A DNA stretch of 40,993 nucleotides from an uncultured beta proteobacterium (GTDB taxonomy: Bacteria; Pseudomonadota; Gammaproteobacteria; Burkholderiales; Burkholderiaceae_C), in contig CAIVHU010000001.1 in the NCBI GenBank assembly GCA_903905735.1, forward strand, positions 1 to 40,993, read 5' to 3'. The translations under genes and the position numbers were made by a program. The notes under the pieces were generated by a model that ran no database searches, had not been told where the DNA came from, and saw nothing but the letters and a program-made list of their open reading frames with translations. Position 1 is the stretch's first letter. The number at the start of each line of letters is the position of its first letter. Shown one piece after another: positions 8,279 to 18,273 of the stretch.

Positions 8279-9937
8279 ATGCAAAGTGATGTTGCCACTT
8301 CGGCCCAGACGGGTCAGACCGTGGAGTCAGGTTCACCCGGCTCTGCCAAGTTGGCGCAGCGTATTGGTGTGCCCTGCGAGGTTTTTGCGGGTGAAAAGCG
8401 CGTTGCTACTGTGCCCGAGGTGGTGGTCAAGCTGATCAAGCTGGGCTTTTCTGTGACCGTGCAGGCTGGTGCGGGTGATGCCGCAAACGTCAGCGACACG
8501 GACTATCAGGAAGCTGGTGCCACCATTGTTGCGGATGCGACACAACTATGGGCCAGTTCTGACATTGTGTTCAAGGTGCGCCCCCCGACGACGGATGAAG
8601 TGGGCTTGATGCGCGAAGGTGGAACCTTGATCAGCTTCATCTGGCCCGCCCAAAATCCTGAGCTGATGCAATTGCTCACCGCGAAGAAGGCCACGGTACT
8701 GGCCATTGACGCGCTGCCGCGCACGCTCAGCCGCGCCCAAAAGATGGACGCCCTGACCTCGCAGGCCGGGGTGGCAGGCTATCGTGCTGTTATCGAGGCC
8801 GCCAACGCTTTTGGCCGTTTCTTCAACGGCCAGATCACGGCTGCTGGCAAGGTGCCACCAGCCAAGGTTTTCATCGCCGGTGCTGGTGTGGCAGGCCTGG
8901 CCGCCATCGGCACCGCTGCGGGTCTGGGTGCCATTGTGCGTGCCAATGACACCCGTGCCGAAGTGGCTGACCAGGTGGTGTCGCTGGGTGGTGAATTTGT
9001 CAAGGTGGATTACGAAGAAGAGGGTTCCGGCGGCGGCGGTTATGCCAAGGTGATGAGCGAGGGCTTCCAGCAAGCCCAGCGCGACATGTATGCCAAGCAG
9101 GCCAAGGACGTAGACATCATCATCACCACCGCGCTGATCCCGGGCAAACCCGCGCCCAAGCTGATCACCGCCGAGATGGTGCGCTCGATGAAGCCAGGCA
9201 GCGTGATTGTGGACATGGCCGCCGAACAAGGTGGCAACTGCGAGCTGACCGAGCCCGGCAAGGTGGTGGTGAAACACGGCGTGACCATCGTCGGCTATAC
9301 CGACCTGGTCTCGCGTTTGTCCAGGCAGTCATCGACGCTGTACGCCACCAACCTGTTTCGCCTGACTGAGGAACTGTGCAAGACCAAGGACGGCATCATC
9401 GATGTCAACATGGAAGACGATGCCATCCGTGGTCTGACGGTGACCAAGGGCGGCACCATCACCTGGCCGGCACCGGCACCCAAAGTCGCGGCTGCGCCAC
9501 CCGCAGTGGCCAAACCGGCAGCGGCCCCGGCCGCCAAAAAAGGTCATGGACACGGCGAAGCCAGTGCGCCCATGGCAGGCAACAAACTGGCCATCGTGTT
9601 TGGTGTGGCCGCGGTGCTGTTCTGGCTGATTGGTGCGAATGCACCCAAGGAGTTCATGTCGCACTTCACGGTGTTTGTGCTGGCGTGTTTTGTCGGCTAC
9701 ATGGTGGTCTGGAATGTCAAACCAGCCTTGCACACGCCGCTGATGAGTGTGACCAACGCGATTTCAAGCATCATTGCCATTGGTGCGCTGGTGCAGATAT
9801 CGCCTCTCTCGGATGCGCTCAACCGACCCAACAGCATGATCACCTGGGTGGCCGCCGCTGGCATCGTGCTGACCGCCATCAATATGTTCGGCGGTTTCGC
9901 CGTGACCCAGCGCATGCTGGCGATGTTCCGTAAATAA
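8279..9937 (+). CDS. pntA: NAD(P) transhydrogenase alpha subunit
   Basis: A 552-residue alpha subunit of the proton-translocating transhydrogenase, which uses the proton gradient to transfer hydride from NADH to NADP+. The start at 8279 follows an AAGGAG site. It has the NAD(H)-binding domain I (Rossmann motif [18 protein letters not shown] at about residues 200-217, RANDTR at the strand end) and an Ala/Pro-rich linker with GHGHGE around residue 425. About four transmembrane helices form the C-terminus. This is the fused, E. coli-like layout; some relatives split it into pntAA and pntAB. pntB begins 14 bases downstream. Confidence 0.95.
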   Translation: MQSDVATSAQTGQTVESGSPGSAKLAQRIGVPCEVFAGEKRVATVPEVVVKLIKLGFSVTVQAGAGDAANVSDTDYQEAGATIVADATQLWASSDIVFKVRPPTTDEVGLMREGGTLISFIWPAQNPELMQLLTAKKATVLAIDALPRTLSRAQKMDALTSQAGVAGYRAVIEAANAFGRFFNGQITAAGKVPPAKVFIAGAGVAGLAAIGTAAGLGAIVRANDTRAEVADQVVSLGGEFVKVDYEEEGSGGGGYAKVMSEGFQQAQRDMYAKQAKDVDIIITTALIPGKPAPKLITAEMVRSMKPGSVIVDMAAEQGGNCELTEPGKVVVKHGVTIVGYTDLVSRLSRQSSTLYATNLFRLTEELCKTKDGIIDVNMEDDAIRGLTVTKGGTITWPAPAPKVAAAPPAVAKPAAAPAAKKGHGHGEASAPMAGNKLAIVFGVAAVLFWLIGANAPKEFMSHFTVFVLACFVGYMVVWNVKPALHTPLMSVTNAISSIIAIGALVQISPLSDALNRPNSMITWVAAAGIVLTAINMFGGFAVTQRMLAMFRK

Positions 9938-9951
9938 CAAAGGGGCCACAC

Positions 9952-11373
9952 ATGTCTTCAAGTCTGGCTACGGTTGCCTACATTGCTGCAACCATCCTTT
10001 TTATCCTGAGCCTGGGCGGCCTGTCCAACCAGACGACCGCGCTGCGAGGAAACCTCTATGGCATGGTCGGCATGACGCTGGCTGTGTTGGCCACGGTGTT
10101 TGGCCCACAAGTCACGGCAGCCGGTTTGCCGTGGATCATTGGTGCGATGGCGATCGGCGCCGGCATCGGCCTCTACGCAGCGCGCACAGTGCAAATGACG
10201 CAGATGCCCGAGTTGGTGGCGCTGATGCACAGCATGGTCGGTCTGGCCGCTATGCTGGTGGGTTTTGCGACCTTTATCGATCCCACCGCCACTGCAGGAT
10301 TTGAAGGCGCTGCAAAAACCATCCATGAGCTGGAAATCTATATCGGCGTCTTCATCGGTGCTGTCACCTTTGCCGGTTCGGTGATTGCGTTTGGCAAGCT
10401 GTCCGGGCGCATCAGTGGCAACCCGGTCTTGCTACCAGGCCGGCATTGGCTGAATCTGGCGGGGCTGCTGGTGGTGATTTACTTTGGCGGCGTGTTCATG
10501 CAGGCACACGATGTCCAGGCCGGCATGTTGCCAGTGATCGTCATGACCATCGTGGCATTGCTGTTTGGCGTGCACATGGTGATGGCCATTGGCGGTGCAG
10601 ACATGCCGGTGGTGGTGTCGATGCTCAACAGCTATTCCGGCTGGGCTGCGGCGGCCACCGGTTTCATGCTGTCCAACGACTTGCTGATTGTGGTGGGTGC
10701 GTTGGTGGGCTCCAGCGGTGCGATTCTGTCTTACATCATGTGTAACGCCATGAACCGCAGCTTCATCAGCGTGATTGCTGGTGGTTTTGGGACCACCAGC
10801 ACACCCAAACCCGGTGCGGGCGGTGCAGCAGCACAGCCAGCCGGTGAGGTTACTCCGGTGACAGCGCTGGAAACGGCCGAGCTATTGCGTGAAGCCAAGT
10901 CCGTGATCATCGTGCCGGGCTATGGCATGGCCGTGGCGCAAGCCCAGCACACGGTGTTCGAGATCACCAAGCACCTGCGTGCCAAGGGTGTGAATGTGCG
11001 CTTTGGCATTCACCCGGTGGCCGGGCGCATGCCCGGGCACATGAACGTGCTGCTGGCTGAGGCCAAGGTGCCATATGACATCGTGTTCGAGATGGACGAA
11101 CTCAATGATGACTTCCCGGCCACCGACGTGACCATGGTCATTGGTGCCAATGACATCGTCAACCCCAGCGCCCAGGACGACCCGACCAGCCCGATTGCCG
11201 GTATGCCGGTGCTCGAAGTCTGGAAAGCCAAGACCTCCATCGTCATGAAGCGCAGCATGGCATCGGGTTACGCGGGCGTCGATAACCCCTTATTTTACAA
11301 AGAAAACAACCGCATGCTGTTTGGCGATGCCAAGAAAATGCTCGACGAGGTGTTGACCGCGCTGCGAGCCTGA
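9952..11373 (+). CDS. pntB: NAD(P) transhydrogenase beta subunit
   Basis: A 473-residue membrane subunit with about eight or nine N-terminal transmembrane helices (roughly residues 5-270), an Ala/Gly/Pro-rich linker, then the NADP(H)-binding domain III. Visible domain III motifs are [11 protein letters not shown] near residue 324, [20 protein letters not shown] and the C-terminal [11 protein letters not shown] loop. It pairs with PntA to form the proton channel and NADP site. An AAAGGGG-like site precedes the ATG. A nitrogen fixer could use it to balance NADH and NADPH, but nothing here ties it specifically to nitrogenase. Confidence 0.95.
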   Translation: MSSSLATVAYIAATILFILSLGGLSNQTTALRGNLYGMVGMTLAVLATVFGPQVTAAGLPWIIGAMAIGAGIGLYAARTVQMTQMPELVALMHSMVGLAAMLVGFATFIDPTATAGFEGAAKTIHELEIYIGVFIGAVTFAGSVIAFGKLSGRISGNPVLLPGRHWLNLAGLLVVIYFGGVFMQAHDVQAGMLPVIVMTIVALLFGVHMVMAIGGADMPVVVSMLNSYSGWAAAATGFMLSNDLLIVVGALVGSSGAILSYIMCNAMNRSFISVIAGGFGTTSTPKPGAGGAAAQPAGEVTPVTALETAELLREAKSVIIVPGYGMAVAQAQHTVFEITKHLRAKGVNVRFGIHPVAGRMPGHMNVLLAEAKVPYDIVFEMDELNDDFPATDVTMVIGANDIVNPSAQDDPTSPIAGMPVLEVWKAKTSIVMKRSMASGYAGVDNPLFYKENNRMLFGDAKKMLDEVLTALRA

Positions 11374-11420
11374 CCGGCATTCACTCCAGCCCGTGTTGGA
11401 CGGGCCGCACGGTGTGAACT

Positions 11421-11470
11421 GGCCCCCAACATCCTTGCGCCCAGGCGTGCCGGATTTGGGGGCCTTTCTC
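11421..11470 (+). terminator. Strong stem-loop terminator after pntAB
   Basis: GGCCCCCAACATCC (11421-11434) pairs with GGATTTGGGGGCC (11452-11464), with a few mismatched bases, followed by TTTCTC. It lies between pntB and fadD. A smaller hairpin (GCCCGT with ACGGGC) precedes it around 11390-11405. Confidence 0.7.
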
Positions 11471-11549
11471 TAATAAGGGAAAACACAGCTTACACAAGCT
11501 GACAAGCGGGTGAGAATGCCCATTTGACATAAAAATCGGAGCCCCCATC

Positions 11550-13223
11550 ATGACCGACCGCATCTGGCTTAGCAGTTATCCCCCAGGTGTGCCCGCCGAC
11601 ATTGACGAAAGCCGCGACGCATCGCTGGTCGAGTTGATGGAGGAGAGTTTCAAGAAGTACGCCAGCCAAAGCGCCTACAGCTTTATGGGCAAGGAGCTGA
11701 CTTACCGCCAGGTGGATGAGATCAGCCAGACCTTTGGTGCCTATCTGCAAAGCCTGGGGCTGGTGCGCGGCGACCGGGTCGCGGTGATGATGCCCAACGT
11801 GCTGCAGTACCCGATTGCCGTGGCGGCGATTCTGCGCGCCGGGTTCACGCTGGTGAATGTGAATCCGCTTTACACCCCGCGCGAGCTGGAGCATCAGCTC
11901 AAGGACTCTGGCACCAAAGCCATCATCATTCTGGAGAATTTTGCCGCTACGTTGGAAAAGTGTGTGGCGGCCACGCCGGTCAAGCATGTGGTGCTGTGCG
12001 CCATGGGTGACCAGCTGGGCTTGCTCAAGGGTTCTTTGGTGAATTATGTGGTGCGAAACGTCAAAAAAATGGTGCCCGCCTACAACCTGCCCGACGCGGT
12101 GCGCTTCAACGCGGCCATGGCCCAGGCCAGCAGCGGCAATTTGAAGAAAGTCACCGTCAAAGCCGACGATGTGGCTGTGCTGCAGTACACCGGCGGCACC
12201 ACCGGGGTGTCCAAGGGCGCGGTTCTGCTGCATCGCAACCTCGTGGCCAATGTGTTGCAGGCCGATGCCTGTTTTCAGCCCGCGTTGGCCAAGGTCCCTG
12301 CTGGCGAGCAAATCAACTCGGTCTGCGCCCTGCCGCTGTACCACATCTTCGCCTTCACCGTGGGTATGATGCTGTCCCTGCGCCTGGGTGGCAAGCTGAT
12401 CCTGATCCCCAATCCGCGCGATTTCCCTGCCGTGCTGGGCGAGCTGGCCAAACACAAGGTGCATGTGCTGCCCGCGGTCAACACCCTGTTCAATGGTCTG
12501 GCCAACCACCCGGATTTCAGCAAAGTCAATTGGAAGAGCCTGATGGTGTCGGCTGGCGGCGGCACGGCGGTGCAAAGCGCGGTGGCCAAGCTGTGGTTCG
12601 AGAAAACCGGCTGCGCCATTTGCGAAGGTTATGGCTTGAGCGAAACCTCGCCGATTGCCACCTCCAACCCGGTCAACACCACGGAATATTCTGGATCGAT
12701 CGGGGTTCCGGTGCCTAGCACCTGGCTCAAATTGCTCGACGACGAGGGCAACGAGTCCGCGCCCGGTGAGCCCGGCGAAATTGCCATCAAGGGTCCGCAG
12801 GTGATGGCGGGCTACTGGCAGCGCCCTGACGAGACCGCCAAGGTCATGACACCTGACGGCTATTTCAAATCAGGCGACATTGGCGTGATGGACGAGCGCG
12901 GCTACTTCAAAATTGTCGATCGCAAGAAAGACATGATCCTGGTCAGCGGCTTCAACGTCTATCCCAACGAGGTCGAAGACGTGGTGTCGCAGATGCCCGG
13001 CATCATGGAGTGCGCCTGCGTGGGGGTGCCTGACGAGAAATCGGGCGAAGCGGTCAAACTGGTCATTGTCCGGAAAGACCCCAACTTGACCGAGGCGCAG
13101 GTCCGCGCCTACTGCAAGGACAACATGACCGGCTACAAGCACCCCAAGATCGTGGAGTTCCGTACCGAGTTGCCCAAAACCCCGGTGGGTAAAATCCTGC
13201 GGCGCGAATTGCGCGGCAAATAA
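11550..13223 (+). CDS. fadD: Long-chain fatty acid-CoA ligase
   Basis: A 557-residue adenylate-forming enzyme activating fatty acids to acyl-CoA in two steps with ATP. The P-loop motif YTGGTTGVSKGA lies at about residues 213-224, GYGLSETSP at about 362 and the hinge/ATP motif DRKKDMILVSGFNVYPNE at about 453. The C-terminal lysine motif TPVGKILRRELR is also present. Length and N-terminus match proteobacterial FadD. A terminator separates it from pntAB, so it has its own promoter. The next gene, mtnN, starts 10 bases after its stop, suggesting read-through. Confidence 0.93.
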   Translation: MTDRIWLSSYPPGVPADIDESRDASLVELMEESFKKYASQSAYSFMGKELTYRQVDEISQTFGAYLQSLGLVRGDRVAVMMPNVLQYPIAVAAILRAGFTLVNVNPLYTPRELEHQLKDSGTKAIIILENFAATLEKCVAATPVKHVVLCAMGDQLGLLKGSLVNYVVRNVKKMVPAYNLPDAVRFNAAMAQASSGNLKKVTVKADDVAVLQYTGGTTGVSKGAVLLHRNLVANVLQADACFQPALAKVPAGEQINSVCALPLYHIFAFTVGMMLSLRLGGKLILIPNPRDFPAVLGELAKHKVHVLPAVNTLFNGLANHPDFSKVNWKSLMVSAGGGTAVQSAVAKLWFEKTGCAICEGYGLSETSPIATSNPVNTTEYSGSIGVPVPSTWLKLLDDEGNESAPGEPGEIAIKGPQVMAGYWQRPDETAKVMTPDGYFKSGDIGVMDERGYFKIVDRKKDMILVSGFNVYPNEVEDVVSQMPGIMECACVGVPDEKSGEAVKLVIVRKDPNLTEAQVRAYCKDNMTGYKHPKIVEFRTELPKTPVGKILRRELRGK

Positions 13224-13233
13224 AGGATTTCCG

Positions 13234-13992
13234 TTGACCACACTCGCCATCGTCAGTGCCCTGCTGGACGAACAAAAAGGACTTCTGGATCAACTGCATC
13301 AACCCACCAAGCGCGTTCGTGCCGGGCGCACCTTCTGGTGTGGTCAGTGGGCCGGTCATGATGTGGTGTTGGTGCTCTCCAAGGTCGGCAAGGTGGCGGC
13401 AGCCAGCACCACCGCCACGTTGATCGAGGCTTTTGGTGCCGAGCGGGTGCTGTTCACCGGTGTGGCCGGAGGCATTGGTGCCGGTGTCAAGGTGGGTGAC
13501 GTGGTGGTGGCTGACTCGTTTATCCAGCACGACATGGACTCCGGCCCGCTGTTTCCGCGCTATGAAATTCCGCTGTATGGGCGGTCCACGCTGGACTGTG
13601 ACAGCACCTTGTCTGCTCTGTTATTTGAAGCTGTTAGCACAGGTCTGGCGGGGGTTGGAGATCATTTTCATCGTACAAATCTGCTGGCAGCCCCCCAGGT
13701 GCACCGGGGCCTGATTGCCAGTGGCGACCAGTTTGTTTGCGATCCCGCCGACGTGGACAACATGCGCGCGGGCCTTCAATCAGCCGGGCATCAGCCGCTG
13801 GCAGTGGAGATGGAGGGTGCCGCTGTGGCGCAGGTGTGTTTTGACTATGGCATCCCGTTTGCGGCGGTGCGCACCATTTCAGACCGCGCCGATGCCCAGG
13901 CGCACATGGATTTCTCGGCATTTGTGCAGCAGGTAGCCAGCCCTTACGCCCTGGCGATTGTCTCGCAGTTCATGCGGACGCTTCCAAAATAA
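13234..13992 (+). CDS. mtnN: 5'-methylthioadenosine/S-adenosylhomocysteine nucleosidase
   Basis: A 252-residue nucleosidase of the Pfs family, splitting adenine from S-adenosylhomocysteine and methylthioadenosine. TTG at 13234 is the probable start (LAIVSALLDEQKGL follows; the glutamate corresponds to the catalytic acid). FTGVAGGIGAGVKVGDVVVA, VEMEGAAVAQVC and the catalytic aspartate in RTISDRADA are visible. An odd feature is a stretch at 13611-13663 that resembles the 38-bp dispersed repeat and encodes a segment (SALLFEAVSTGLAGVGDHF) in the variable middle of the protein. The family length is usually about 230-250 residues, so the stretch is tolerated. Confidence 0.9.
   Translation: MTTLAIVSALLDEQKGLLDQLHQPTKRVRAGRTFWCGQWAGHDVVLVLSKVGKVAAASTTATLIEAFGAERVLFTGVAGGIGAGVKVGDVVVADSFIQHDMDSGPLFPRYEIPLYGRSTLDCDSTLSALLFEAVSTGLAGVGDHFHRTNLLAAPQVHRGLIASGDQFVCDPADVDNMRAGLQSAGHQPLAVEMEGAAVAQVCFDYGIPFAAVRTISDRADAQAHMDFSAFVQQVASPYALAIVSQFMRTLPK
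13611..13663 (+). repeat. Intragenic dispersed repeat copy inside mtnN (degenerate)
   Basis: GTCTGCT, TTTGAAGC and TGTTAGCAC occur at the same mutual spacing as in leuS (22493-22522). After nine bases GGGGGTTGG replaces AAGGGCTAG. The left half matches the leuS copy well; the right half is degenerate. Confidence 0.5.
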
Positions 13993-14035
13993 TAGCTATT
14001 GGCGCTTTCCCTGTATGGGCTAGCGGCCTTTTTTA
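13991..14035 (+). repeat. 38-bp dispersed repeat, copy at the mtnN stop
   Basis: The copy reads AATAGC, TATTGGCGC, nine bases, ATGGGCTAG, CGGCC and begins on the mtnN stop codon. It is followed by TTTTTT (14029-14034), and GGC/GCC arms could pair, so it may double as a terminator for mtnN and, on the other strand, corA. Confidence 0.7.
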
Positions 14036-15022
14036 CTTAAGCCAGCCGCGTTTTCTGAAATACCACATCGGCACCAGCGCGCTGGCCACCATCAGTGCCA
14101 CGGTGTACGGGTAGCTCCAGCCGCCCAGAAACTCAAGTTCGGGAAACTTCAGATTCATGCCATAGACGCTGGCGATCAGGGTGGGTGGCAGCAGTGCCAC
14201 GCTGGCCACCGAGAAAATCTTGATGATCTTGTTCTGGTTGATGTTGATGAAACCCACGGTGGCATCCATCAAGAAGTTGATCTTGTCAAACAGGAACGCG
14301 GTGTGCGAGTCCAGCGAGTCCATGTCGCGCAGAATCTGCCGGGCTTCTTCAAACTGCTCGCCGTTGAGCATCTTGCTACGCACCATGAAGCTCACAGCGC
14401 GGCGGGTGTCCATCACATTGCGCCGAATCCGGCCACTCATGTCTTCGTGGCGGGCAATGGCACCGAGCACCTCGCCGGCCAGGGCATCGGTCATGTTGCC
14501 CGAGAGCACTTTTTTGCTGACTTTTTCCAGCTCGTCGTAAATTTCTTCCAGGGTGTCGGCGGAATACTCGGCATCGGCATCAAACAGCTTGAGCAACACC
14601 TCCCTGGCATCCTCAATCAGCCCAGGTGCGCGCCGGGCCCGCATGCGCAGTAGCCGGAATACCGGCACATCCTCGTCGTGGATGGAAAACAGCACACCCC
14701 GGCTCTTGAGCTGGTCGTTGTCGGTGTTCAGGATAAATGCCACCCGCACAGTGTGCGGTTCTTCGTCGTCAGCGACCAAAAAGTCACTGCGAATGTGCAA
14801 CTCACCGTTGTCTTCCTTGTAAAAGCGGGCGGACTCTTCGATGTCCTCGTCCATCGCGTCTTCAGGAATCGACAGGCCGTAGTACTGTTTGATCCAGCGT
14901 TTTTCTTCCGGTGTGGGAGATTCGAGATCGACCCAGATGGGCTGGAACCGGGACAATTCTTCCAGTGATTCGATTTCTTCCTGGAACAGGCGGCCATTGG
15001 CCAGGGTGAAGATGTTGAGCAT
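14033..15022 (-). CDS. corA: Magnesium/cobalt transporter CorA
   Basis: A 329-residue CorA-type channel for Mg2+ (also Co2+ and Ni2+) in the inner membrane. A long acidic and helical cytoplasmic domain fills residues 1-260. Two transmembrane helices follow at the C-terminus, the first ending in the signature YGMN (SVYGMNLKFPE) that forms the pore mouth. The basic tail FRKRGWLK is typical. It is convergent with mtnN, with the repeat copy between them, and divergent from hpf. Its 5' leader contains a 12-bp inverted repeat (15074-15110). Confidence 0.93.
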   Translation of the reverse strand: MLNIFTLANGRLFQEEIESLEELSRFQPIWVDLESPTPEEKRWIKQYYGLSIPEDAMDEDIEESARFYKEDNGELHIRSDFLVADDEEPHTVRVAFILNTDNDQLKSRGVLFSIHDEDVPVFRLLRMRARRAPGLIEDAREVLLKLFDADAEYSADTLEEIYDELEKVSKKVLSGNMTDALAGEVLGAIARHEDMSGRIRRNVMDTRRAVSFMVRSKMLNGEQFEEARQILRDMDSLDSHTAFLFDKINFLMDATVGFININQNKIIKIFSVASVALLPPTLIASVYGMNLKFPELEFLGGWSYPYTVALMVASALVPMWYFRKRGWLK

Positions 15023-15351
15023 GCGCTCACTCCCAAAATAAACAAGGCATCGGGTGCGGTGGTTGAAGGTTTGGCTTCCAACCCCGGATGCTTGTTTTGG
15101 GGTTGAAAGCTACCGACTAGGGTAGGTTTCCAAGGTGGTGAATCCGGTTGTTTGAACCTCAGGATTATGGCACCGGGAGGGTGATACGGGCAAGTTTCAG
15201 GGGTAAACCCTGACACTGTTGCAGTGCAGCATGGAAAAACATTGCTTTAAATATATCGGCGGGGCATAGTGTCATCAACGCTACACATTTTCCCTTCCGG
15301 TTGCCGACAAGGTGTTGGCAACTCTTTCAACCAAGCTGTAGGAGGCTATGT
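15023..15351. promoter_or_regulatory. corA/hpf divergent intergenic region
   Basis: About 330 bases without a gene. GCTTCCAACCCC (15074-15085) and GGGGTTGAAAGC (15099-15110) form a hairpin with one mismatch in the probable corA leader on the minus strand. AGGAGG at 15340-15345 is the ribosome site of hpf. No clear sigma-54 site was found before hpf. Confidence 0.45.
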
Positions 15352-15681
15352 ATGAATTTGACGATCAGTGGTCACCATCTGGAGGTAACTCCAGCGTTGC
15401 GGTCTTATGTCACGAGTAAATTGGACCGCATCAAGCGTCATTTCGACCAGGTCGTGGATGTCAAAGTGCTGTTAACCCTTGAAAACCTCAAAGAAAAGGA
15501 ACGCCGACAGAAAGCGGAATGCAATATCCATATCAAAGGCATCGAGTTGTTTGCTGAAAGTGCCCATGCTGATCTGTATGCCGCTGTCGATGAGCTGGTG
15601 GACAAACTTGACCGGCAAGTGGTTCGCCATAAAACCCGACTGCAATCACATCACCACGATACCGCCAAGCGCTTGATGTAA
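15352..15681 (+). CDS. hpf: Ribosome hibernation promoting factor (short form)
   Basis: A 109-residue protein of the HPF/RaiA family that binds the 30S decoding channel and promotes 100S ribosome dimers in slow growth. The start [20 protein letters not shown] is canonical and has an AGGAGG site. [10 protein letters not shown] and [17 protein letters not shown] are conserved. The C-terminal extension of long HPF is absent. It precedes ptsN and hprK, the usual gene order, although rpoN, which often lies just upstream, is not here. Confidence 0.92.
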   Translation: MNLTISGHHLEVTPALRSYVTSKLDRIKRHFDQVVDVKVLLTLENLKEKERRQKAECNIHIKGIELFAESAHADLYAAVDELVDKLDRQVVRHKTRLQSHHHDTAKRLM

Positions 15682-15697
15682 TAAATTAAACTCTGCC

Positions 15698-15728
15698 AAG
15701 CCGCCCGCTGGTGCGTGCGGCTTTTTTT
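15698..15728 (+). terminator. Hairpin and T run between hpf and ptsN
   Basis: AAGCCGC (15698-15704) pairs with GCGGCTT (15717-15723), followed by a run of T to 15728. It would terminate or attenuate hpf transcripts before ptsN. Confidence 0.7.
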
Positions 15729-15765
15729 GCGTCCAATTTTCCGGATGCATAATTCTGGGCACATC

Positions 15766-16233
15766 ATGAACCGACTCGCGTCTATCCTCACTGCTGACCA
15801 TGTCCTGGTCCAAGTGGACATTTCCAGCAAGAAAAGGGCTTTTGAAGAAGCTGGCTTGTTGTTTGAAAACCTGCACGGTTTGAGTCGTGCTCTGGTGACC
15901 GACAGCCTGTTTTCCCGCGAGCGTCTGGGCTCCACCGGTCTGGGTCACGGGGTGGCGATTCCGCATGGCCGCATCAAAGGCCTCAAATCGCCCATGGCAG
16001 CCGTTTTTCAGTTGGCCCGGCCGATTGGATTTGAGGCACCCGATGAAGTGGCGGTGGGCTTGATGATCTTTTTGCTGGTGCCCGAAGCGGCCACGCAAAA
16101 GCACCTGGAAATTCTCTCCGAGATCGCCGAAATGCTCAGCGATGCCGATTTGCGTGAAAAGCTCATGGTCAGCACCTCGGTGTCAGACCTGCATGGGCTG
16201 ATCGCTGGCTGGCAGTCGGTTCAGTCGAACTAA
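15766..16233 (+). CDS. ptsN: Nitrogen-regulatory PTS protein IIA(Ntr)
   Basis: A 155-residue EIIA-type protein of the nitrogen PTS. It receives phosphate from NPr/HPr and regulates potassium transport and metabolism rather than importing sugar. The phosphorylated histidine is probably His67 in GHGVAIPHGRI. The start at 15766 gives the usual N-terminus MNRLASILTADHVLV. It lies between hpf and hprK, 9 bases before the latter. In this window it sits about 15 kb from the nif genes and no direct link is visible. Confidence 0.92.
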   Translation: MNRLASILTADHVLVQVDISSKKRAFEEAGLLFENLHGLSRALVTDSLFSRERLGSTGLGHGVAIPHGRIKGLKSPMAAVFQLARPIGFEAPDEVAVGLMIFLLVPEAATQKHLEILSEIAEMLSDADLREKLMVSTSVSDLHGLIAGWQSVQSN

Positions 16234-16242
16234 GCGTTTGCC

Positions 16243-17193
16243 TTGAAACCCACCGTCATCAGCGCGGACGTTCTCTTTGAGGCGTTTCGCGGCAATCTGC
16301 GCTGGGAATGGGTGGCTGGCCTGGGGGCCTCGGAGCGGCGTTTTGATGAATTGGCGGTGCGTGCGGCACGTTCTGGTGCCGATCTGGTGGGTTACCTCAA
16401 CTACATCCACCCCTACCGTGTTCAGATTTTGGGCGAGCGTGAAGTCGCTTACCTGACCAATGCCACCCCGGAAGACAGTACGCGGCGCATTGCGCGCATC
16501 GTCACGCTGGAGCCGCCGGTGCTGATTCTGGCGGATGGGCAGACGGCACCCGAGGCGCTGATGTCGATGTGCGAGCGCGCCCAGATTCCGATGTTTGCCA
16601 CCACGGGGTCGTCGGCCTTTGTGATTGACGTGCTGCGTGCTTACTTGTCCAAGCACTTTGCTGACCGTTGCACCATGCACGGCGTGTTCATGGACATTTT
16701 GGGGCTGGGGGTGATGATCACCGGCGAGTCCGGGCTGGGCAAAAGCGAGCTGGGTCTGGAACTGATCTCGCGCGGCAATGGTCTGGTCGCAGACGATGCG
16801 GTGGACCTATACCGCATCAACCAGGATACCATTGAAGGCCGCTGCCCCGAACTGCTGCTCAATTTGCTGGAGGTGCGAGGCATCGGCCTGCTTGATATCC
16901 GCTGCATTTTTGGTGAAACCGCCGTGCGGCGCAAAAAGCGGCTGCAGTTGATCGTGCATCTGGTGCGCCGCGAAACCATGGAGCGCGACTACGAGCGCAT
17001 TCCCTACGAGCCGCTGACACAGGACGTGCTGGACGTGCCGGTGCGCAAGGTGGTGATTCAGGTGGTGGCGGGGCGCAATATCGCTGTGCTGGTGGAGGCG
17101 GCCGTGCGCAACACCATTTTGCAGATTCGCGGCGTGGATACCTACAAGGAATTTGTGGAGCGCCATCGCAAGGCGATGGAAGAGCCTCACTAG
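16243..17193 (+). CDS. hprK: HPr kinase/phosphorylase
   Basis: A 316-residue bifunctional enzyme that phosphorylates and dephosphorylates HPr on serine. A TTG at 16243 is the likely start, 9 bases after ptsN. The Walker A motif GESGLGKSE is at about residues 160-168 and the HprK signature [13 protein letters not shown] at about 207-219. It belongs with ptsN to a regulatory PTS in proteobacteria that lack full sugar PTS. Its stop overlaps the stop of the convergent fur gene. Confidence 0.93.
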   Translation: MKPTVISADVLFEAFRGNLRWEWVAGLGASERRFDELAVRAARSGADLVGYLNYIHPYRVQILGEREVAYLTNATPEDSTRRIARIVTLEPPVLILADGQTAPEALMSMCERAQIPMFATTGSSAFVIDVLRAYLSKHFADRCTMHGVFMDILGLGVMITGESGLGKSELGLELISRGNGLVADDAVDLYRINQDTIEGRCPELLLNLLEVRGIGLLDIRCIFGETAVRRKKRLQLIVHLVRRETMERDYERIPYEPLTQDVLDVPVRKVVIQVVAGRNIAVLVEAAVRNTILQIRGVDTYKEFVERHRKAMEEPH

Positions 17194-17624
17194 CCGGGCT
17201 TGGGTCTGTGCTCGCAGTTGTCGCGGGTGCAGTGGGCGTACAGACTCAAGGCGTGGTCAGCGATGGCAAAGCCTTTTTCTTTGGCCACTGCCTGTTGGCG
17301 TTGCTCGATCTGCGCGTCATAAAACTCTTCTACACGACCGCAGTCCAGGCACACCAAGTGGTCATGGTGTTGCCCTTCGTTGAGTTCATAGACCGCTTTG
17401 CCGCTCTCGAAATGGCTCCGGACAAGGATATCTGCCTGCTCAAACTGTGCCAGCACCCTGTACACCGTGGCCAGACCGACATCCGAATGTTCGTCCAGCA
17501 AGACCCGGAACACATCTTCGGCCGTCATGTGTCTGCGCGCACCTTTGTGGAAAATATCCAGAATTTTCAGCCGCGGCAAGGTGGCCTTCAGGCCGGTGCT
17601 TTTGAGTTCATCAATCTTGCTCAT
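17190..17624 (-). CDS. fur: Ferric uptake regulator Fur
   Basis: A 144-residue iron-dependent repressor. A winged helix occupies residues 1-85 ([40 protein letters not shown]) and the dimerisation domain follows. The metal-binding [16 protein letters not shown] and a C-terminal [11 protein letters not shown] cysteine pair are visible. It ends on the hprK stop (overlap of 4 bases) and is divergent from bamE, a pairing very common in proteobacteria. No clear Fur box was recognised upstream. Confidence 0.94.
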   Translation of the reverse strand: MSKIDELKSTGLKATLPRLKILDIFHKGARRHMTAEDVFRVLLDEHSDVGLATVYRVLAQFEQADILVRSHFESGKAVYELNEGQHHDHLVCLDCGRVEEFYDAQIEQRQQAVAKEKGFAIADHALSLYAHCTRDNCEHRPKPG

Positions 17625-17721
17625 ACGGGTTTTCCGGTTGCCAGTCGCATTGCAGTCCTGCGCGCCCTGATCTGAAACGCTGCCAGTACAATGCGCGGAT
17701 CATATCGTCGTGGCTTGTTCT

Positions 17722-18273
17722 ATGTTTGATTTCATCGTTCGTTGTGTCTGTTGGAGTGCCCTGGGTGCCACGTTGGCCACGTTGTCCGCCTGCGGCACCG
17801 TTGATAGCGCGAGCAACCGACTGGTCAACATGGTGCGGCCCTACAAGATCGATATTGTGCAAGGCAATTTCGTCTCCAGTGAACAGGCTGCCGCGCTCAA
17901 GGTGGGCATGAGCCGCAGCCAGGTTAAGAGCATCCTAGGCACCCCCTTGCTGACCGATATCTTTCATGCCAATCGCTGGGACTATGTCTTTACCTTTAAA
18001 CGCCAAGGTGTAGAGCCGCAAGACCGCAAGCTGACCGTTTTTTTCAAAGACGATGTCTTGGCGCGTGTGGATGCAGACCCCTTGCCCACCGAGGCTGACT
18101 TCGTCGCCTCGCTGGATTCGGGACGCAAATCCGGGCCTGTGCCCGTGCTGGAAATGTCGCCAGACAGCCTGAAAGCCATCGCAAAACCAGAGTCAACCAC
18201 GGTGTCAGCCCCTGCACAGCCTGCGGCAACGCCGCCAGCCAGTTACCCGCCTCTTGAAGCAACTGCACAGTAA
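17722..18273 (+). CDS. bamE: Outer membrane assembly lipoprotein BamE
   Basis: A 183-residue lipoprotein of the Bam complex that helps insert beta-barrel proteins in the outer membrane. A signal peptide ends in lipobox LSAC with Cys24 as the lipidated residue. The SmpA/OmlA domain follows (YKIDIVQGNFVSSEQ, LKVGMSRSQVKSILGTPLL, WDYVFTF). The C-terminal 60 residues are Ala/Pro rich and poorly conserved. GTG at 17710 could add four residues; ATG at 17722 is preferred. A TACAAT box at about 17688 is a possible -10. dapB begins immediately after its stop. Confidence 0.9.
   Translation: MFDFIVRCVCWSALGATLATLSACGTVDSASNRLVNMVRPYKIDIVQGNFVSSEQAAALKVGMSRSQVKSILGTPLLTDIFHANRWDYVFTFKRQGVEPQDRKLTVFFKDDVLARVDADPLPTEADFVASLDSGRKSGPVPVLEMSPDSLKAIAKPESTTVSAPAQPAATPPASYPPLEATAQ

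Noticed and set aside
15225..15260. Possible sigma-54 site before hpf (TGGAAAAACATTGC)
   Set aside because: The spacing between GG and GC is nine rather than ten bases.
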